From: an uncultured Prevotellaceae bacterium
GTDB taxonomy: Bacteria > Bacteroidota > Bacteroidia > Bacteroidales > Bacteroidaceae
NCBI GenBank assembly: GCA_902784615.1
Contig: CACZVN010000003.1
Coordinates: 186,001 to 250,000 of the forward strand
Length of the DNA: 64,000 nt
Reading direction: 5' to 3'
Shown here: positions 47,720-55,894 of the stretch, in pieces
How positions within the stretch are numbered: position 1 is the first letter of the stretch
Layout: the number at the start of each line of letters is the position of its first letter
The notes under the pieces: model-generated
Told to the model about the DNA's origin: nothing
Seen by the model: the letters and a program-made list of their open reading frames with translations, nothing else
Databases searched by the model: none
Made by a program: the position numbers and the translations under genes

Positions 47720-48292
47720 ATGGACGAATTAGACAACATTCAGAATCACATTTATTTCATCCGCGGCCAGCGCGTGATGCTCGACTTCGACCTCGCAAAT
47801 CTTTATGAAGTAAAAACTTCTCATTTAAAACGACAAGTTCGTCGTAACATCGAACGCTTTGAAGGTGAGGACTTTATGTTTGAAGTAACACAAGAAGAAA
47901 TCTTGAGGTGCCAAAATGTCACCTCAAGTTGGGGCGGCAGTAGATACAACGCTTTTGCTTTCACAGAAATTGGAGTTTCTATGCTGAGTAGTGTATTGAC
48001 TTCAAAAGTAGCCATTGAGGCTAACCGCAAAATCATGCGAGCCTTCGTCGCCTATCGCCATTTGGCAGAATTGCCCCTTGCTGCCACGTATCTCGATCTG
48101 AGAAAACAAATTGAAGATCTCAGAAACGAAGTCAATGAGATTCTTTCAGACCAGAACGACATAAATGAATCTACTCGCGCCCAACTCGATGCCATCAGCA
48201 CGGCCTTGGCAGCGCTTCAGGCTTCAAGGTCACAAAATGCGACCTTAAACAGACGTCCCATTGGCTTTATACAACCGAAAGTCGACGAGTAA
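47720..48292 (+). CDS. ORF6N domain protein
   Basis: A 190-residue protein with the phage-type ORF6N DNA-binding domain (residues 8-95): YFIRGQRVMLDFDLANLYEV, LKRQVRRNIERF and YNAFAFTEIGVSMLSSVL. A coiled coil follows (about 118-165). ORF6N proteins are found in phages and mobile islands, often as regulators or antirepressors. It is divergent from the HA-fic operon and ends at a strong terminator. Confidence 0.88.
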   Translation: MDELDNIQNHIYFIRGQRVMLDFDLANLYEVKTSHLKRQVRRNIERFEGEDFMFEVTQEEILRCQNVTSSWGGSRYNAFAFTEIGVSMLSSVLTSKVAIEANRKIMRAFVAYRHLAELPLAATYLDLRKQIEDLRNEVNEILSDQNDINESTRAQLDAISTALAALQASRSQNATLNRRPIGFIQPKVDE

Positions 48293-48302
48293 ATAAAACG
48301 AA

Positions 48303-48336
48303 AACGGGACGGCTCTAACAAATGCCGTCCCGTTGT
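48303..48336 (+). terminator. Rho-independent terminator after ORF6N gene
   Basis: Perfect 11-bp stem AACGGGACGGC / GCCGTCCCGTT (48303-48313 with 48324-48334), loop TCTAACAAAT, A run before and T-rich after; may also stop transcripts from the other strand. Confidence 0.8.
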
Positions 48337-48346
48337 TATTCCTTTG

Positions 48347-48472
48347 TTATTCCATAACACAATGACGAGTGGTATTCGCAAATTTTGCGACTACCACTTC
48401 ACCATCCATCCTAACCTCAAGTTGTATGGCATTGTTTATGTCTTGATAGATTACAATCTGATTCTGTTTCAT
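48347..48472 (-). pseudogene. RhuM-family gene stub
   Basis: A 41-codon frame: MKQNQIVIYQD start and LEVRMDGEVV match the N terminus of the RhuM (virulence protein) family, but it then jumps to VAKFANTTRHCVME and stops. In the family KFA-TTRHG lies tens of residues further on, so the middle has been removed and the rest of the gene is gone. The upstream leader is shared with the stub at 49237-49311. Confidence 0.6.
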
Positions 48473-48481
48473 ACGATTTTA

Positions 48482-48521
48482 TTTCGTTTGCAATGATAAT
48501 CATTTTACTTGAATCACAAAA
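48482..48521 (-). repeat. Shared leader element, copy A
   Basis: About 40 bp upstream of the RhuM stub (TTTCGTTTG ... ATAATCATTTT ... AATCACAAAA on the + strand) is nearly identical to copy B at 49326-49366, ending a similar distance from the start codon. Confidence 0.6.
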
Positions 48522-48546
48522 TAACCAAACCTTTGTTACTATTAAT

Positions 48547-49185
48547 CTAAATGTTTTTAAAAATATTGCCGATATTTTTATAATTTGCTAATAGTATAAC
48601 AATAACCAAGAAAGAAGTCAAAGACTCTACAATAGTAAGACCTTGTGAAATTAAATTGATCGCTCTTATATCACTAACATCCGTATTGAAAAATATTTCG
48701 CAACTATAATATACAAATTGTATGGTTTCTTGGATAATGTCGTTATAACATACAGAAGAAAACATGGAGTTATCATAATAATATAATATATTGTAGGCAA
48801 ATCCATAACAAAGTACAATAGACAACAATGACAAAAATATCTGTATAAGCAATTTGGGGAAGGACATTATTTTTCCAACATATTTGCCAAATTTTTCCAT
48901 CAATTCGAATATTACAATGGCAGTAATAAGTAAATAAGACAATATACCCGCCAAATATAATTGTTTAGCCACATCGTCTTGTTCTGGTCTTTCGAACTGT
49001 TTAACGAGTATAAGAATTAGGAACATAATAATGGGGTAACCAATGCTGTATGGAATATATTTCCACACATATTTATTTAAGAAAGGATCTGTTCTTTGAT
49101 AAACTTTTTCTCGATTACACCAAAAAAAAGAGAACAGAACACAGACAACCACACAAATTACAAATGATTTCAAATCATATTTCAT
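48547..49185 (-). CDS. Membrane protein resembling a two-helix ion channel
   Basis: A 212-residue protein with about five hydrophobic segments (6-23, 45-60, 78-97, 112-133, 185-207). Residues about 150-207 look like the pore module of potassium channels: a helix, a re-entrant-like stretch VYYSCEIFFNTDVSDIRAIN, then ISQGLTIVESLTSFLVIVIL. The place of the TxGYGD selectivity filter is FFNTDVSDI, so the filter is not canonical and potassium selectivity is doubtful. AT-rich sequence, unlike core genes. It is at the downstream end of the defence-like cluster. Confidence 0.55.
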   Translation of the reverse strand: MKYDLKSFVICVVVCVLFSFFWCNREKVYQRTDPFLNKYVWKYIPYSIGYPIIMFLILILVKQFERPEQDDVAKQLYLAGILSYLLITAIVIFELMEKFGKYVGKIMSFPKLLIQIFLSLLSIVLCYGFAYNILYYYDNSMFSSVCYNDIIQETIQFVYYSCEIFFNTDVSDIRAINLISQGLTIVESLTSFLVIVILLANYKNIGNIFKNI

Positions 49186-49236
49186 AATTGAATTACTTTA
49201 ATCATCCAATAATCATATTTCAATATACATCTTATA

Positions 49237-49311
49237 CTAAATTATATAGTGCCATTTGGACTCTATCTTCTGCTTATTTAGCAGGTCTTCTATGTTAATT
49301 GGTAGTGCCAT
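49237..49311 (-). pseudogene. AlbA_2/RecG-like protein gene stub
   Basis: 24 codons: MALPINIEDLLNKQKIESKW... then a quick stop (TAG at 49237-49239). The first 18 residues match the start of the common Bacteroidales AlbA_2-domain (RecG-like, putative DNA-binding) proteins; everything after is lost. The leader is shared with the RhuM stub. Confidence 0.6.
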
Positions 49312-49325
49312 AGTCTTATTTTCTG

Positions 49326-49366
49326 TTTCGTTTGTAAAAATAATCATTTTCTCTTAAATCACAAAA
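49326..49366 (-). repeat. Shared leader element, copy B
   Basis: About 41 bp, 14 nt upstream of the AlbA_2 stub start; matches copy A at 48482-48521 at most positions with one or two single-base gaps. Confidence 0.6.
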
Positions 49367-49394
49367 GAATGATGAAGTATACTTAATTGTTTAA

Positions 49395-50174
49395 TTAACA
49401 ATTTATTTTGTAATCAATCTTAACTCTTTCAGACTCGTAATTACAGTATCTATATATAGAGTATTTTGCTAATAAATGCTTTAGATGTAGGTTACCATAA
49501 CAATGAAAATCAGAAATAAATACAGAGATAAAACTATTTGTAGCATTTCTGTCAGTTTCTATTTCCATGAATGTATCTTTCAGATCTGAGATATGTTTCA
49601 ATACTTCTACGTCAGTATTCTCCATATCATGACCATATGCCGTGATCAATTTATCTATTTGATTATTAACCATTGATAGATAAAATGACATTCGTTCCAC
49701 ATTATTTTTATTTAAGTATGGAGTCTTTTTGTTTGATTCTTCGGCTTCCAGATCCTCAAGTTTTGCATCAATAACCAAGTAGCCATATAATAAGGCTTCA
49801 TACTGCTTTACTTTTATTGTATTAATATTACCTAAAAATATTTCTTCTATTGATTTTATTGTTTCTGATATTAGGTATAAATTGAAATAGACACTGTCCC
49901 TATTTTTAACCTCCTTCTCTGTTTTGGGAAGGAAATCAACCAAGACGTATATAAAGAAACCTGTAAAAGAACCGATAGACAAATTTGACAAAATAATAAA
50001 AGACGCATTCAAATTAGGCCATGCTTTACTATCGAGCCAGTTATTGATAACAAACTGACTTATAATCAACAAACATAATGCAAAAATAAAAAATAACCAA
50101 AGATATTTTTGTTGTTTTATCTTTTGCCATCGGTATGCTTTTAATGCATCCTTAATAGTCGCATATCCAACCAT
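49395..50174 (-). CDS. Two-helix membrane protein, unknown
   Basis: A 259-residue protein with two membrane helices (about residues 26-45 and 56-80, the second SNLSIGSFTGFFIYVLVDFL) and a 175-residue helical cytoplasmic part with many charged residues. No family recognised. AT-rich codon use differs from core genes. It is between the channel-like gene and another small membrane protein, downstream of the KAP NTPase gene. A role with that NTPase is only a guess from position. Confidence 0.6.
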   Translation of the reverse strand: MVGYATIKDALKAYRWQKIKQQKYLWLFFIFALCLLIISQFVINNWLDSKAWPNLNASFIILSNLSIGSFTGFFIYVLVDFLPKTEKEVKNRDSVYFNLYLISETIKSIEEIFLGNINTIKVKQYEALLYGYLVIDAKLEDLEAEESNKKTPYLNKNNVERMSFYLSMVNNQIDKLITAYGHDMENTDVEVLKHISDLKDTFMEIETDRNATNSFISVFISDFHCYGNLHLKHLLAKYSIYRYCNYESERVKIDYKINC

Positions 50175-50294
50175 ATTGCCTATTCTTTTGAGTTAATTAT
50201 TATTACTAATGCAGAAATCAGAAGTAAATCTTAAATCCAAGAATCTTTTTCTAATCTCATCAACATGACAATTTTTTTTGTTGTAAATATATAA

Positions 50295-50708
50295 TTATTC
50301 TTTATTTAATGTAGCAATTCCTTTTATTATTCCACGTATTTTCTTTGCTGGTTCTGAGTTATATTGAGAATCAGATTTCTCCATATCCAAGTTTATTTGA
50401 TATGCTCTATTATAAGCATCATAATATCTATCTTTATTCTCCTCTAAGAAAACAAGGGATTCTTGGATAAATTCATAATTATTAATGCTATACGGACTAT
50501 AATGTTCGTAAATAGTCATAGCTTGTCTATGAATGTTCTTTATTCTTTCCAATTCACTATTATATTGAACAACAAATCCGCAAGCCAATGTCATAATAAA
50601 AATGAAAATCGCGTAGAACCAACGATTTGATTTGAACTTATCTGAGATAAAAAATCCAATTATACTACAAATAGAAGAAAGAATTCCTATTAATGCTGTA
50701 AAACTCAT
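50295..50708 (-). CDS. Small membrane protein, unknown
   Basis: A 137-residue protein with two N-terminal membrane helices (about 5-22 and 30-48: ALIGILSSICSIIGFFI, WFYAIFIFIMTLACGFVV) and a helical soluble tail. No family recognised. Its position 125 nt downstream of the KAP NTPase and on the same strand suggests it may belong to the same module. Confidence 0.55.
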   Translation of the reverse strand: MSFTALIGILSSICSIIGFFISDKFKSNRWFYAIFIFIMTLACGFVVQYNSELERIKNIHRQAMTIYEHYSPYSINNYEFIQESLVFLEENKDRYYDAYNRAYQINLDMEKSDSQYNSEPAKKIRGIIKGIATLNKE

Positions 50709-50766
50709 CTTTTTATTTTAATTAATTACACATACATTCTAATAATCTCTGATTACTCTAAAACAT

Positions 50767-50820
50767 CACATAGTACTTGTCTCTGAGTTACTTCTCACAT
50801 AGTGCCTGTCCCCTTGTTAC
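50767..50820. repeat. Direct repeat with GGGGACAGGC-family core
   Basis: Two 25-nt copies, 50767-50791 (CACATAGTACTTGTCTC...) and 50796-50820 (CACATAGTGCCTGTCCCC...), with six differences. The second carries the complement of GGGGACAGGCAC, linking it to the repeats at 12036 and 14615. Confidence 0.5.
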
Positions 50821-50833
50821 CTTTTACACATTC

Positions 50834-52258
50834 TTATGATTCCTGCTTATCCCACAATGCAGCCATATTAACGCAAGTTGAAAACTCACTTAAACACAAT
50901 CTTATAGTTTCTTCAATATCTAATCCATCTATCTTTACAAGACTAGAAGCATCCCAAGTTTCTGCAGGACTAACAGATATCTCTGTGATAATATCATTCT
51001 CTCTTTTTAATGATACCTCAAATATATTAGCTCCATAGCTAAAGAATTTAATCTCTCTCTGCTTTGTGATAGCATATAATGGATAGGCCAACCTAATGTA
51101 TTCAGAACATAAAGTCCTCATCTCAGCTTTAGATTGAGAACTAATTTGCAGTTTTAGGTCTTCTACTATTTCATCTACAGACATTCTACACTCCACCATA
51201 TATATAATAAGATGGAAAAGTGGTAAAGATGTGGAGAAGTTCATCTTCTTATATTCAAAATAAGTATTTCTGATTCTATCTTGAGAATCAAATAACGTTA
51301 GTTTCTTCAAATCTCTAATAGATAATTCACTAATACTTAGCCATAATTTGGAGAATCTTGAGAACACATGAGGAATTCCTAGATTCTTTGACAAATCTAA
51401 TTCTAATGGTACTGCGAGATAGGGGCGAATGCTATATCTGAAAGGTTCTCTTGATAAAAACTTACTCATATAGCCTTCATAACAAGCATTTTTACCGTAA
51501 AAATGATGAAAAATGTGCTTGGTTGTTTCATAATCCATAACTAGGACAATATTACTAAATCCAAATTTGTTTGTAACAGTATCTGGTGTAGTTGTGTCAT
51601 CAATGTGCGCACTCAGAACATTTAGAATACGAAATAAATGTTTAGGATCAAGACGGTCTAAATCTTCTATTATCAAAACCGGTTTCTTCTTTTTCCATTC
51701 AGAACCATTCGTTACATGATCCTCTTTCATCCAATCAATGGCATTTCGTATCAATGCTGTATATCCATCATGCTCATAGATGCATCCTTTTATTTTCGAG
51801 AAGGCTGTTAAGTATTTATCAGCGGTATGTTTCTTTCTTTTATATTCTTTTTCCTTTTTACAGAACAATTTAAATACTTTATCATAAAATGGTCCCCCTG
51901 GAACAAATGACAAAAGAAAGGAAACCAATGTTTGAACATCCTCGAAATCAAAAAGAGAATCAAATACAGCATCAAGATCTACATTATTAAGTAGTCCTTC
52001 ATTTTTCAATTGGATAATAATATCACGCTTTATATATTCAAATATATCTTCGTTCTTAGCTACAGAATAATTAACAGGATATATTGTGAAGAACTTATAT
52101 TCTTCACTTAACCTTTCATCTTCTCTTAATTGATTAAGAAAGAAAGTTTTACCATCACCAAACTTTGCTGAAAGGATAATCCTATCAGTTGTTGCAAGAT
52201 ATTGGAAAAAATCCTTAATCTTGTCCTTTAAATCAATTTTACGAAGACCTATTTTCAT
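50834..52258 (-). CDS. KAP-family P-loop NTPase
   Basis: A 474-residue protein with a KAP-type NTPase core: Walker A ILSAKFGDGKTFFLNQL (Lys about residue 37), Walker B KPVLIIEDLDRLDP (about 192-205), then the sensor-like NIVLVMDYETTKHIFHHFYG and YMSKFLSREPFRYSIRPYLA typical of KAP ATPases. A weak hydrophobic insert lies at about 108-122, where other KAP proteins have membrane helices. KAP NTPases occur in phage exclusion (PifA) and other defence contexts. Its ATG overlaps the specificity subunit stop (ATGA), so it is expressed with the restriction-modification genes. Confidence 0.8.
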   Translation of the reverse strand: MKIGLRKIDLKDKIKDFFQYLATTDRIILSAKFGDGKTFFLNQLREDERLSEEYKFFTIYPVNYSVAKNEDIFEYIKRDIIIQLKNEGLLNNVDLDAVFDSLFDFEDVQTLVSFLLSFVPGGPFYDKVFKLFCKKEKEYKRKKHTADKYLTAFSKIKGCIYEHDGYTALIRNAIDWMKEDHVTNGSEWKKKKPVLIIEDLDRLDPKHLFRILNVLSAHIDDTTTPDTVTNKFGFSNIVLVMDYETTKHIFHHFYGKNACYEGYMSKFLSREPFRYSIRPYLAVPLELDLSKNLGIPHVFSRFSKLWLSISELSIRDLKKLTLFDSQDRIRNTYFEYKKMNFSTSLPLFHLIIYMVECRMSVDEIVEDLKLQISSQSKAEMRTLCSEYIRLAYPLYAITKQREIKFFSYGANIFEVSLKRENDIITEISVSPAETWDASSLVKIDGLDIEETIRLCLSEFSTCVNMAALWDKQES

Positions 52259-53724
52259 CTTTCTTCGATTATCATTCGCTCCACTTCTTGTTTTGCCAAA
52301 TCCAAAATACGTTTGCCTTCTTCCTGCAATGACTTGGCTTTTTCACGCATAGCGTAAACATTATCAACAATTTTCTGCTGCTTCTCAGGGGAAGGAACAA
52401 CTATAGGTTGAGAAAGGAATTCATCAAGAATAAGATTTCTGATTCCATTAGTTTGGCTCTGCATGGAGTCAGTAACTCCGATATTATACATCGTTTTCAG
52501 AAAACAATATAAATAATCGGGATTTATTCCATAAACCTTTATCTTCATCAAGAAATTGCTGAATGCAATATTGAAAGATTCAAGTAATCCCTTATCTATG
52601 ATAGCCACTCTTCCTACGGGCTGATCATCACTACCACCTGATTTTTCAATGATTATATCATTCTCTGACAGATTCATTTTTTCGAGCCGTTCGTTTTTTA
52701 TCAGGCGATGTTTTGCTTTTGAAATATCAACATTTAGATTGTATTGATTGTCGATTTCAGTCGCTCGCAATGTCAAACACCGAGTATATCCTTCTGGAAT
52801 AATGTCACTATCTTCTATTCCCCAATCTCCAGAACAAGAATCCCTCACAAAAGAGTTTAATGCCTTTGCCCCAAAATGGGCTGCATTGATGCTGTCAAGC
52901 AACTGCTGAACTTGCAGAGAATACTTTTTAGGATCAATTCTCTTTCCTGTTAGATTGTTGTATGAAATATAGAACACTCTATTAATTAAGTCAGTCTTTG
53001 ATTTAGGCAAAATGATACCGAGTTCATTTAGTACATAAGAATCAATACTATTTAATATTTTCTTAGCCTCAGTTTCCTTTTCTTTTTTCGTCTCTATTGC
53101 ATTGTCAATTGGAGTAAAGTCAATCCCTTCTATTATTGGAATACTTTTCAATGAAGGATAGTCTAAAGCAGGTCGTGTTCCACCTGTAGAATGCCGGGAA
53201 GCAATTTTTTCAATAACATCAAGATTTAAGTACCGTGCCAAGTATTTACTCAAAGAAGCATCCCCTGTTTTGATGACAACCATGTGTTGATTTGTATTTC
53301 CAACAAAGCCCGAGGGCGCGACGGATGCAATTGCCATGCGTCCAACGCCAGTTATTTTCACTAACAAATCTCCTTCTGAGACTTGGCTTCTAGCTAAAAG
53401 ACCATTATGAGTCTCTTCATTTATATATACACATCCAGCAAGAGACAACTCTCCATTTGTTTGAAGATTTTGGACTCTAAGAAATGGTATTCCATTCTCT
53501 TCATCAGTATAAAATGAGTCTGCCTCTGTTTTCTTAGGGGTGGCTCCTCCAGCTAAAGAAATAGCATAATCTCTAAGCTTGTATGTTGCCAATGACCGTA
53601 TCCTGTTTTCAAGTGAGGAAAGAGAAGGTATATAGAACTCAGGTTCTAACCTCCCTTCAATCTCCGATCGATTGACGATGAAGATTTTGTCTTTGCTAAT
53701 ATGTTGAGGAACTTGGTAACTCAT
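52255..53724 (-). CDS. hsdS: Type I-like restriction-modification specificity subunit
   Basis: A 489-residue DNA-recognition subunit with two target-recognition domains (about residues 30-200 and 255-445), each followed by a helical spacer (ETKKEKETEAKKILNSIDSY; then KQQKIVDNVYAMREKAKSL). Motifs such as GIPFLRVQNLQTNGELSLAG and STGGTRPALDYPSLKSIPI are typical of HsdS. The DNA target cannot be read. It overlaps the modification-nuclease gene by 4 nt (ATGA) and the KAP gene by 4 nt. Confidence 0.92.
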   Translation of the reverse strand: MSYQVPQHISKDKIFIVNRSEIEGRLEPEFYIPSLSSLENRIRSLATYKLRDYAISLAGGATPKKTEADSFYTDEENGIPFLRVQNLQTNGELSLAGCVYINEETHNGLLARSQVSEGDLLVKITGVGRMAIASVAPSGFVGNTNQHMVVIKTGDASLSKYLARYLNLDVIEKIASRHSTGGTRPALDYPSLKSIPIIEGIDFTPIDNAIETKKEKETEAKKILNSIDSYVLNELGIILPKSKTDLINRVFYISYNNLTGKRIDPKKYSLQVQQLLDSINAAHFGAKALNSFVRDSCSGDWGIEDSDIIPEGYTRCLTLRATEIDNQYNLNVDISKAKHRLIKNERLEKMNLSENDIIIEKSGGSDDQPVGRVAIIDKGLLESFNIAFSNFLMKIKVYGINPDYLYCFLKTMYNIGVTDSMQSQTNGIRNLILDEFLSQPIVVPSPEKQQKIVDNVYAMREKAKSLQEEGKRILDLAKQEVERMIIEER

Positions 53725-55883
53725 AACGTAGCAATAAACTTCTTTAGTTCTTCACCAATCACATCCAACTCATTCGTAGCAGTCTTCTTGCCAGTAGCAT
53801 CATAACCAATTTCTTCGGCAATAGCCATGAAGATCGGATAATCAGGAAGGTTATTCTGTTTTGCCTGCTGATACTGCTCTGTCAGGCTGGTTTTCAATTC
53901 GTCAATCTTTGCAGAATACTCTTCAAGCATAGCGGCATTCCAAGACTTGTATTCATTAGTCTGCTTTGCAGCAGTAGTCGAGATTCGTTGTTTGCCTTTT
54001 ATCTCCTCTGCTTTAAGCTTTTGCTTTTGCTTAATTTCTTTGTCCCATTGAGTGCGCAAGGCCAAATAATTGCTATCTTTTAGCAAGGCGTTTTCTATAT
54101 TCTTTTTGGTATCAACGAGTTTATCTGTTTCCTCTTTCTTCCATTTTCGAAGGAACAATACTGAACTCTTCACACCTGCTCCGTTAGCGGCAAATGCGGT
54201 TTGAGGCATACTAACAACAGCAACAATACGGAACCAGTCTTCTATCTGAGTTCTAACATATTGCATACTGCTATTTGTAAGGATACCATCTGGAAGGACA
54301 ATTGCCAAAAAGCCGTCCTCTTTCAGGAACTTGTAGTCTTGTTCTATGAAAAGGACCTCCGTACTTTGTCCGTCACGTGTATTCTCTGGTTGGGCTTTTA
54401 CAGCCAGCCAGTCTTCTTCTTTCTTACCAAGTTGATAGGTTTTTAAATATGCCTGTTCGCTTTGACGGATGGTACTTCCAAAAGGCGGATTAGTAATGAT
54501 GAAATCAAATGTCCCATACTTAAAACCGTGATTGCTTGTCTTGGTAAAAATATCTTCATCGGAAACAAGACCATCGGAGGTAATGACATTCGTATGACCA
54601 TCGTCATGGATAATCATATTCATCTTAGCGGCACGGGATATTTGCTCGCTGATTTCTATACCATATAGATTTTTCTCTGCAAAATCATGCCAATAAGGGA
54701 ACCACTTAGCATATTGTTTGGTATCTGTCCTGTAGTTAGGATAATAACTTGTTGCTTGATCGCGTACTTTATTCAAAGCATATAGCAGAAATCCTCCACT
54801 ACCACAAGAAGTATCTAATACCTTTGAATCATTCTTTATGGGCAACACATCCACGATAAACCTCACTATTTCGCGAGGTGTGAAGTACTGACCAAAGTTT
54901 CCTCTAAAGAATGATCCCATAAATGTCTCGAAAGCACGTCCTTTACTGTCAAGATCCGTCTCACTGAGATTAACGCCTTCAAGATACCCCACAACAGTCC
55001 TAACCTTTTCTGGAGTCAAGCGGATATTGTCGCGGAATACCTCACGGTCTTTATTCCTTCCTTCTTCGTATAACGCCTTGATGCGGTTATACAGGTTGGC
55101 GTTTTCTTTTGTACGTCTCTTTTGCTCGTCCCTTTCTTCATCTTTAGTAACTGTTATAATCTGGAAATCGTAGGGCTCGCCCATTCTTCTTGGTTTCCTT
55201 TCATCCCATATTTTACAGAAGATGAGCTTGTCCAATTCATCAAACGCCTCAGAAGGATTTAGCTGTCCTCCAGCCCATAATGCTTCGTGGGCCTGTTTGA
55301 ATCTTCGCGTAAGTTCAGACTGATCTATGACAGAAAGGTCAAAAAACTTTTGTTTACCTTTTTCTTCAGGTAAGTACTGAGCATCGTATACATATTTATA
55401 GGTAGCAATATTCTCGACTCCAAATTGAGGAATGTCAGGTAACTGATTTCTTGTGTCTTGGTTCTTGTCAACTTCAAAGTAATCAGACTTAATACCAGAT
55501 GTTACCCAAACGTATTTCACATCTGAGGGCAATGCAAAAGCATAGCTATAGGCCTGTTCTATGGCTTGCTGATATTCTGCTTCACTAACCTCTTGCCGTT
55601 TACATTCTACTAAGATATGAGGGCGCATACACATCTCATCAGCATAGACGACAATATCTGCTTCTTTGATTTCACGGCCCATAGTGACAGGAACGAACTG
55701 TCTTATTCGACTCTCTGGATAATTGTAATCCAATATCAGTCTAAGGAACGTCTCAGTCTGTACCTTCTCTTCTGGATTGTTGTAATTACGTTCCTTCTTT
55801 TGATAGACGTATGTAATCCTGGACTTATCTTCATTGAAAGAAATGAGCCCATTGTCTAAACCTAATTGTATATAGTCTTTCAT
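53721..55883 (-). CDS. Nuclease-methyltransferase fusion (type IIB/IIG-like R-M subunit)
   Basis: A 720-residue protein. Residues about 35-200 form an HSDR_N-like PD-(D/E)xK nuclease (Asp76 in REIKEADIVVYAD; Glu93 and Lys95 in HILVECKRQ). Residues 270-600 form an HsdM-type N6-adenine methyltransferase: GQYFTPREIV at 330-339, motif I DTSCGSGGFL about 356-365, and catalytic NPPFGS at 464-469. The C-terminal 120 residues are helical and charged. One chain thus carries cutting and methylating parts with a separate S subunit, the BcgI-like arrangement. No HsdR motor subunit is present. An orphan methylase with a degenerate nuclease is the alternative. Confidence 0.88.
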   Translation of the reverse strand: MKDYIQLGLDNGLISFNEDKSRITYVYQKKERNYNNPEEKVQTETFLRLILDYNYPESRIRQFVPVTMGREIKEADIVVYADEMCMRPHILVECKRQEVSEAEYQQAIEQAYSYAFALPSDVKYVWVTSGIKSDYFEVDKNQDTRNQLPDIPQFGVENIATYKYVYDAQYLPEEKGKQKFFDLSVIDQSELTRRFKQAHEALWAGGQLNPSEAFDELDKLIFCKIWDERKPRRMGEPYDFQIITVTKDEERDEQKRRTKENANLYNRIKALYEEGRNKDREVFRDNIRLTPEKVRTVVGYLEGVNLSETDLDSKGRAFETFMGSFFRGNFGQYFTPREIVRFIVDVLPIKNDSKVLDTSCGSGGFLLYALNKVRDQATSYYPNYRTDTKQYAKWFPYWHDFAEKNLYGIEISEQISRAAKMNMIIHDDGHTNVITSDGLVSDEDIFTKTSNHGFKYGTFDFIITNPPFGSTIRQSEQAYLKTYQLGKKEEDWLAVKAQPENTRDGQSTEVLFIEQDYKFLKEDGFLAIVLPDGILTNSSMQYVRTQIEDWFRIVAVVSMPQTAFAANGAGVKSSVLFLRKWKKEETDKLVDTKKNIENALLKDSNYLALRTQWDKEIKQKQKLKAEEIKGKQRISTTAAKQTNEYKSWNAAMLEEYSAKIDELKTSLTEQYQQAKQNNLPDYPIFMAIAEEIGYDATGKKTATNELDVIGEELKKFIATL

Positions 55884-55894
55884 ATGCAGATTGT

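Noticed and set aside
50767..50820. Possible att site or iteron from the 25-bp direct repeat
   Set aside because: The copies differ at six positions, carry the REP core seen elsewhere, and no integrase or replication gene is near.
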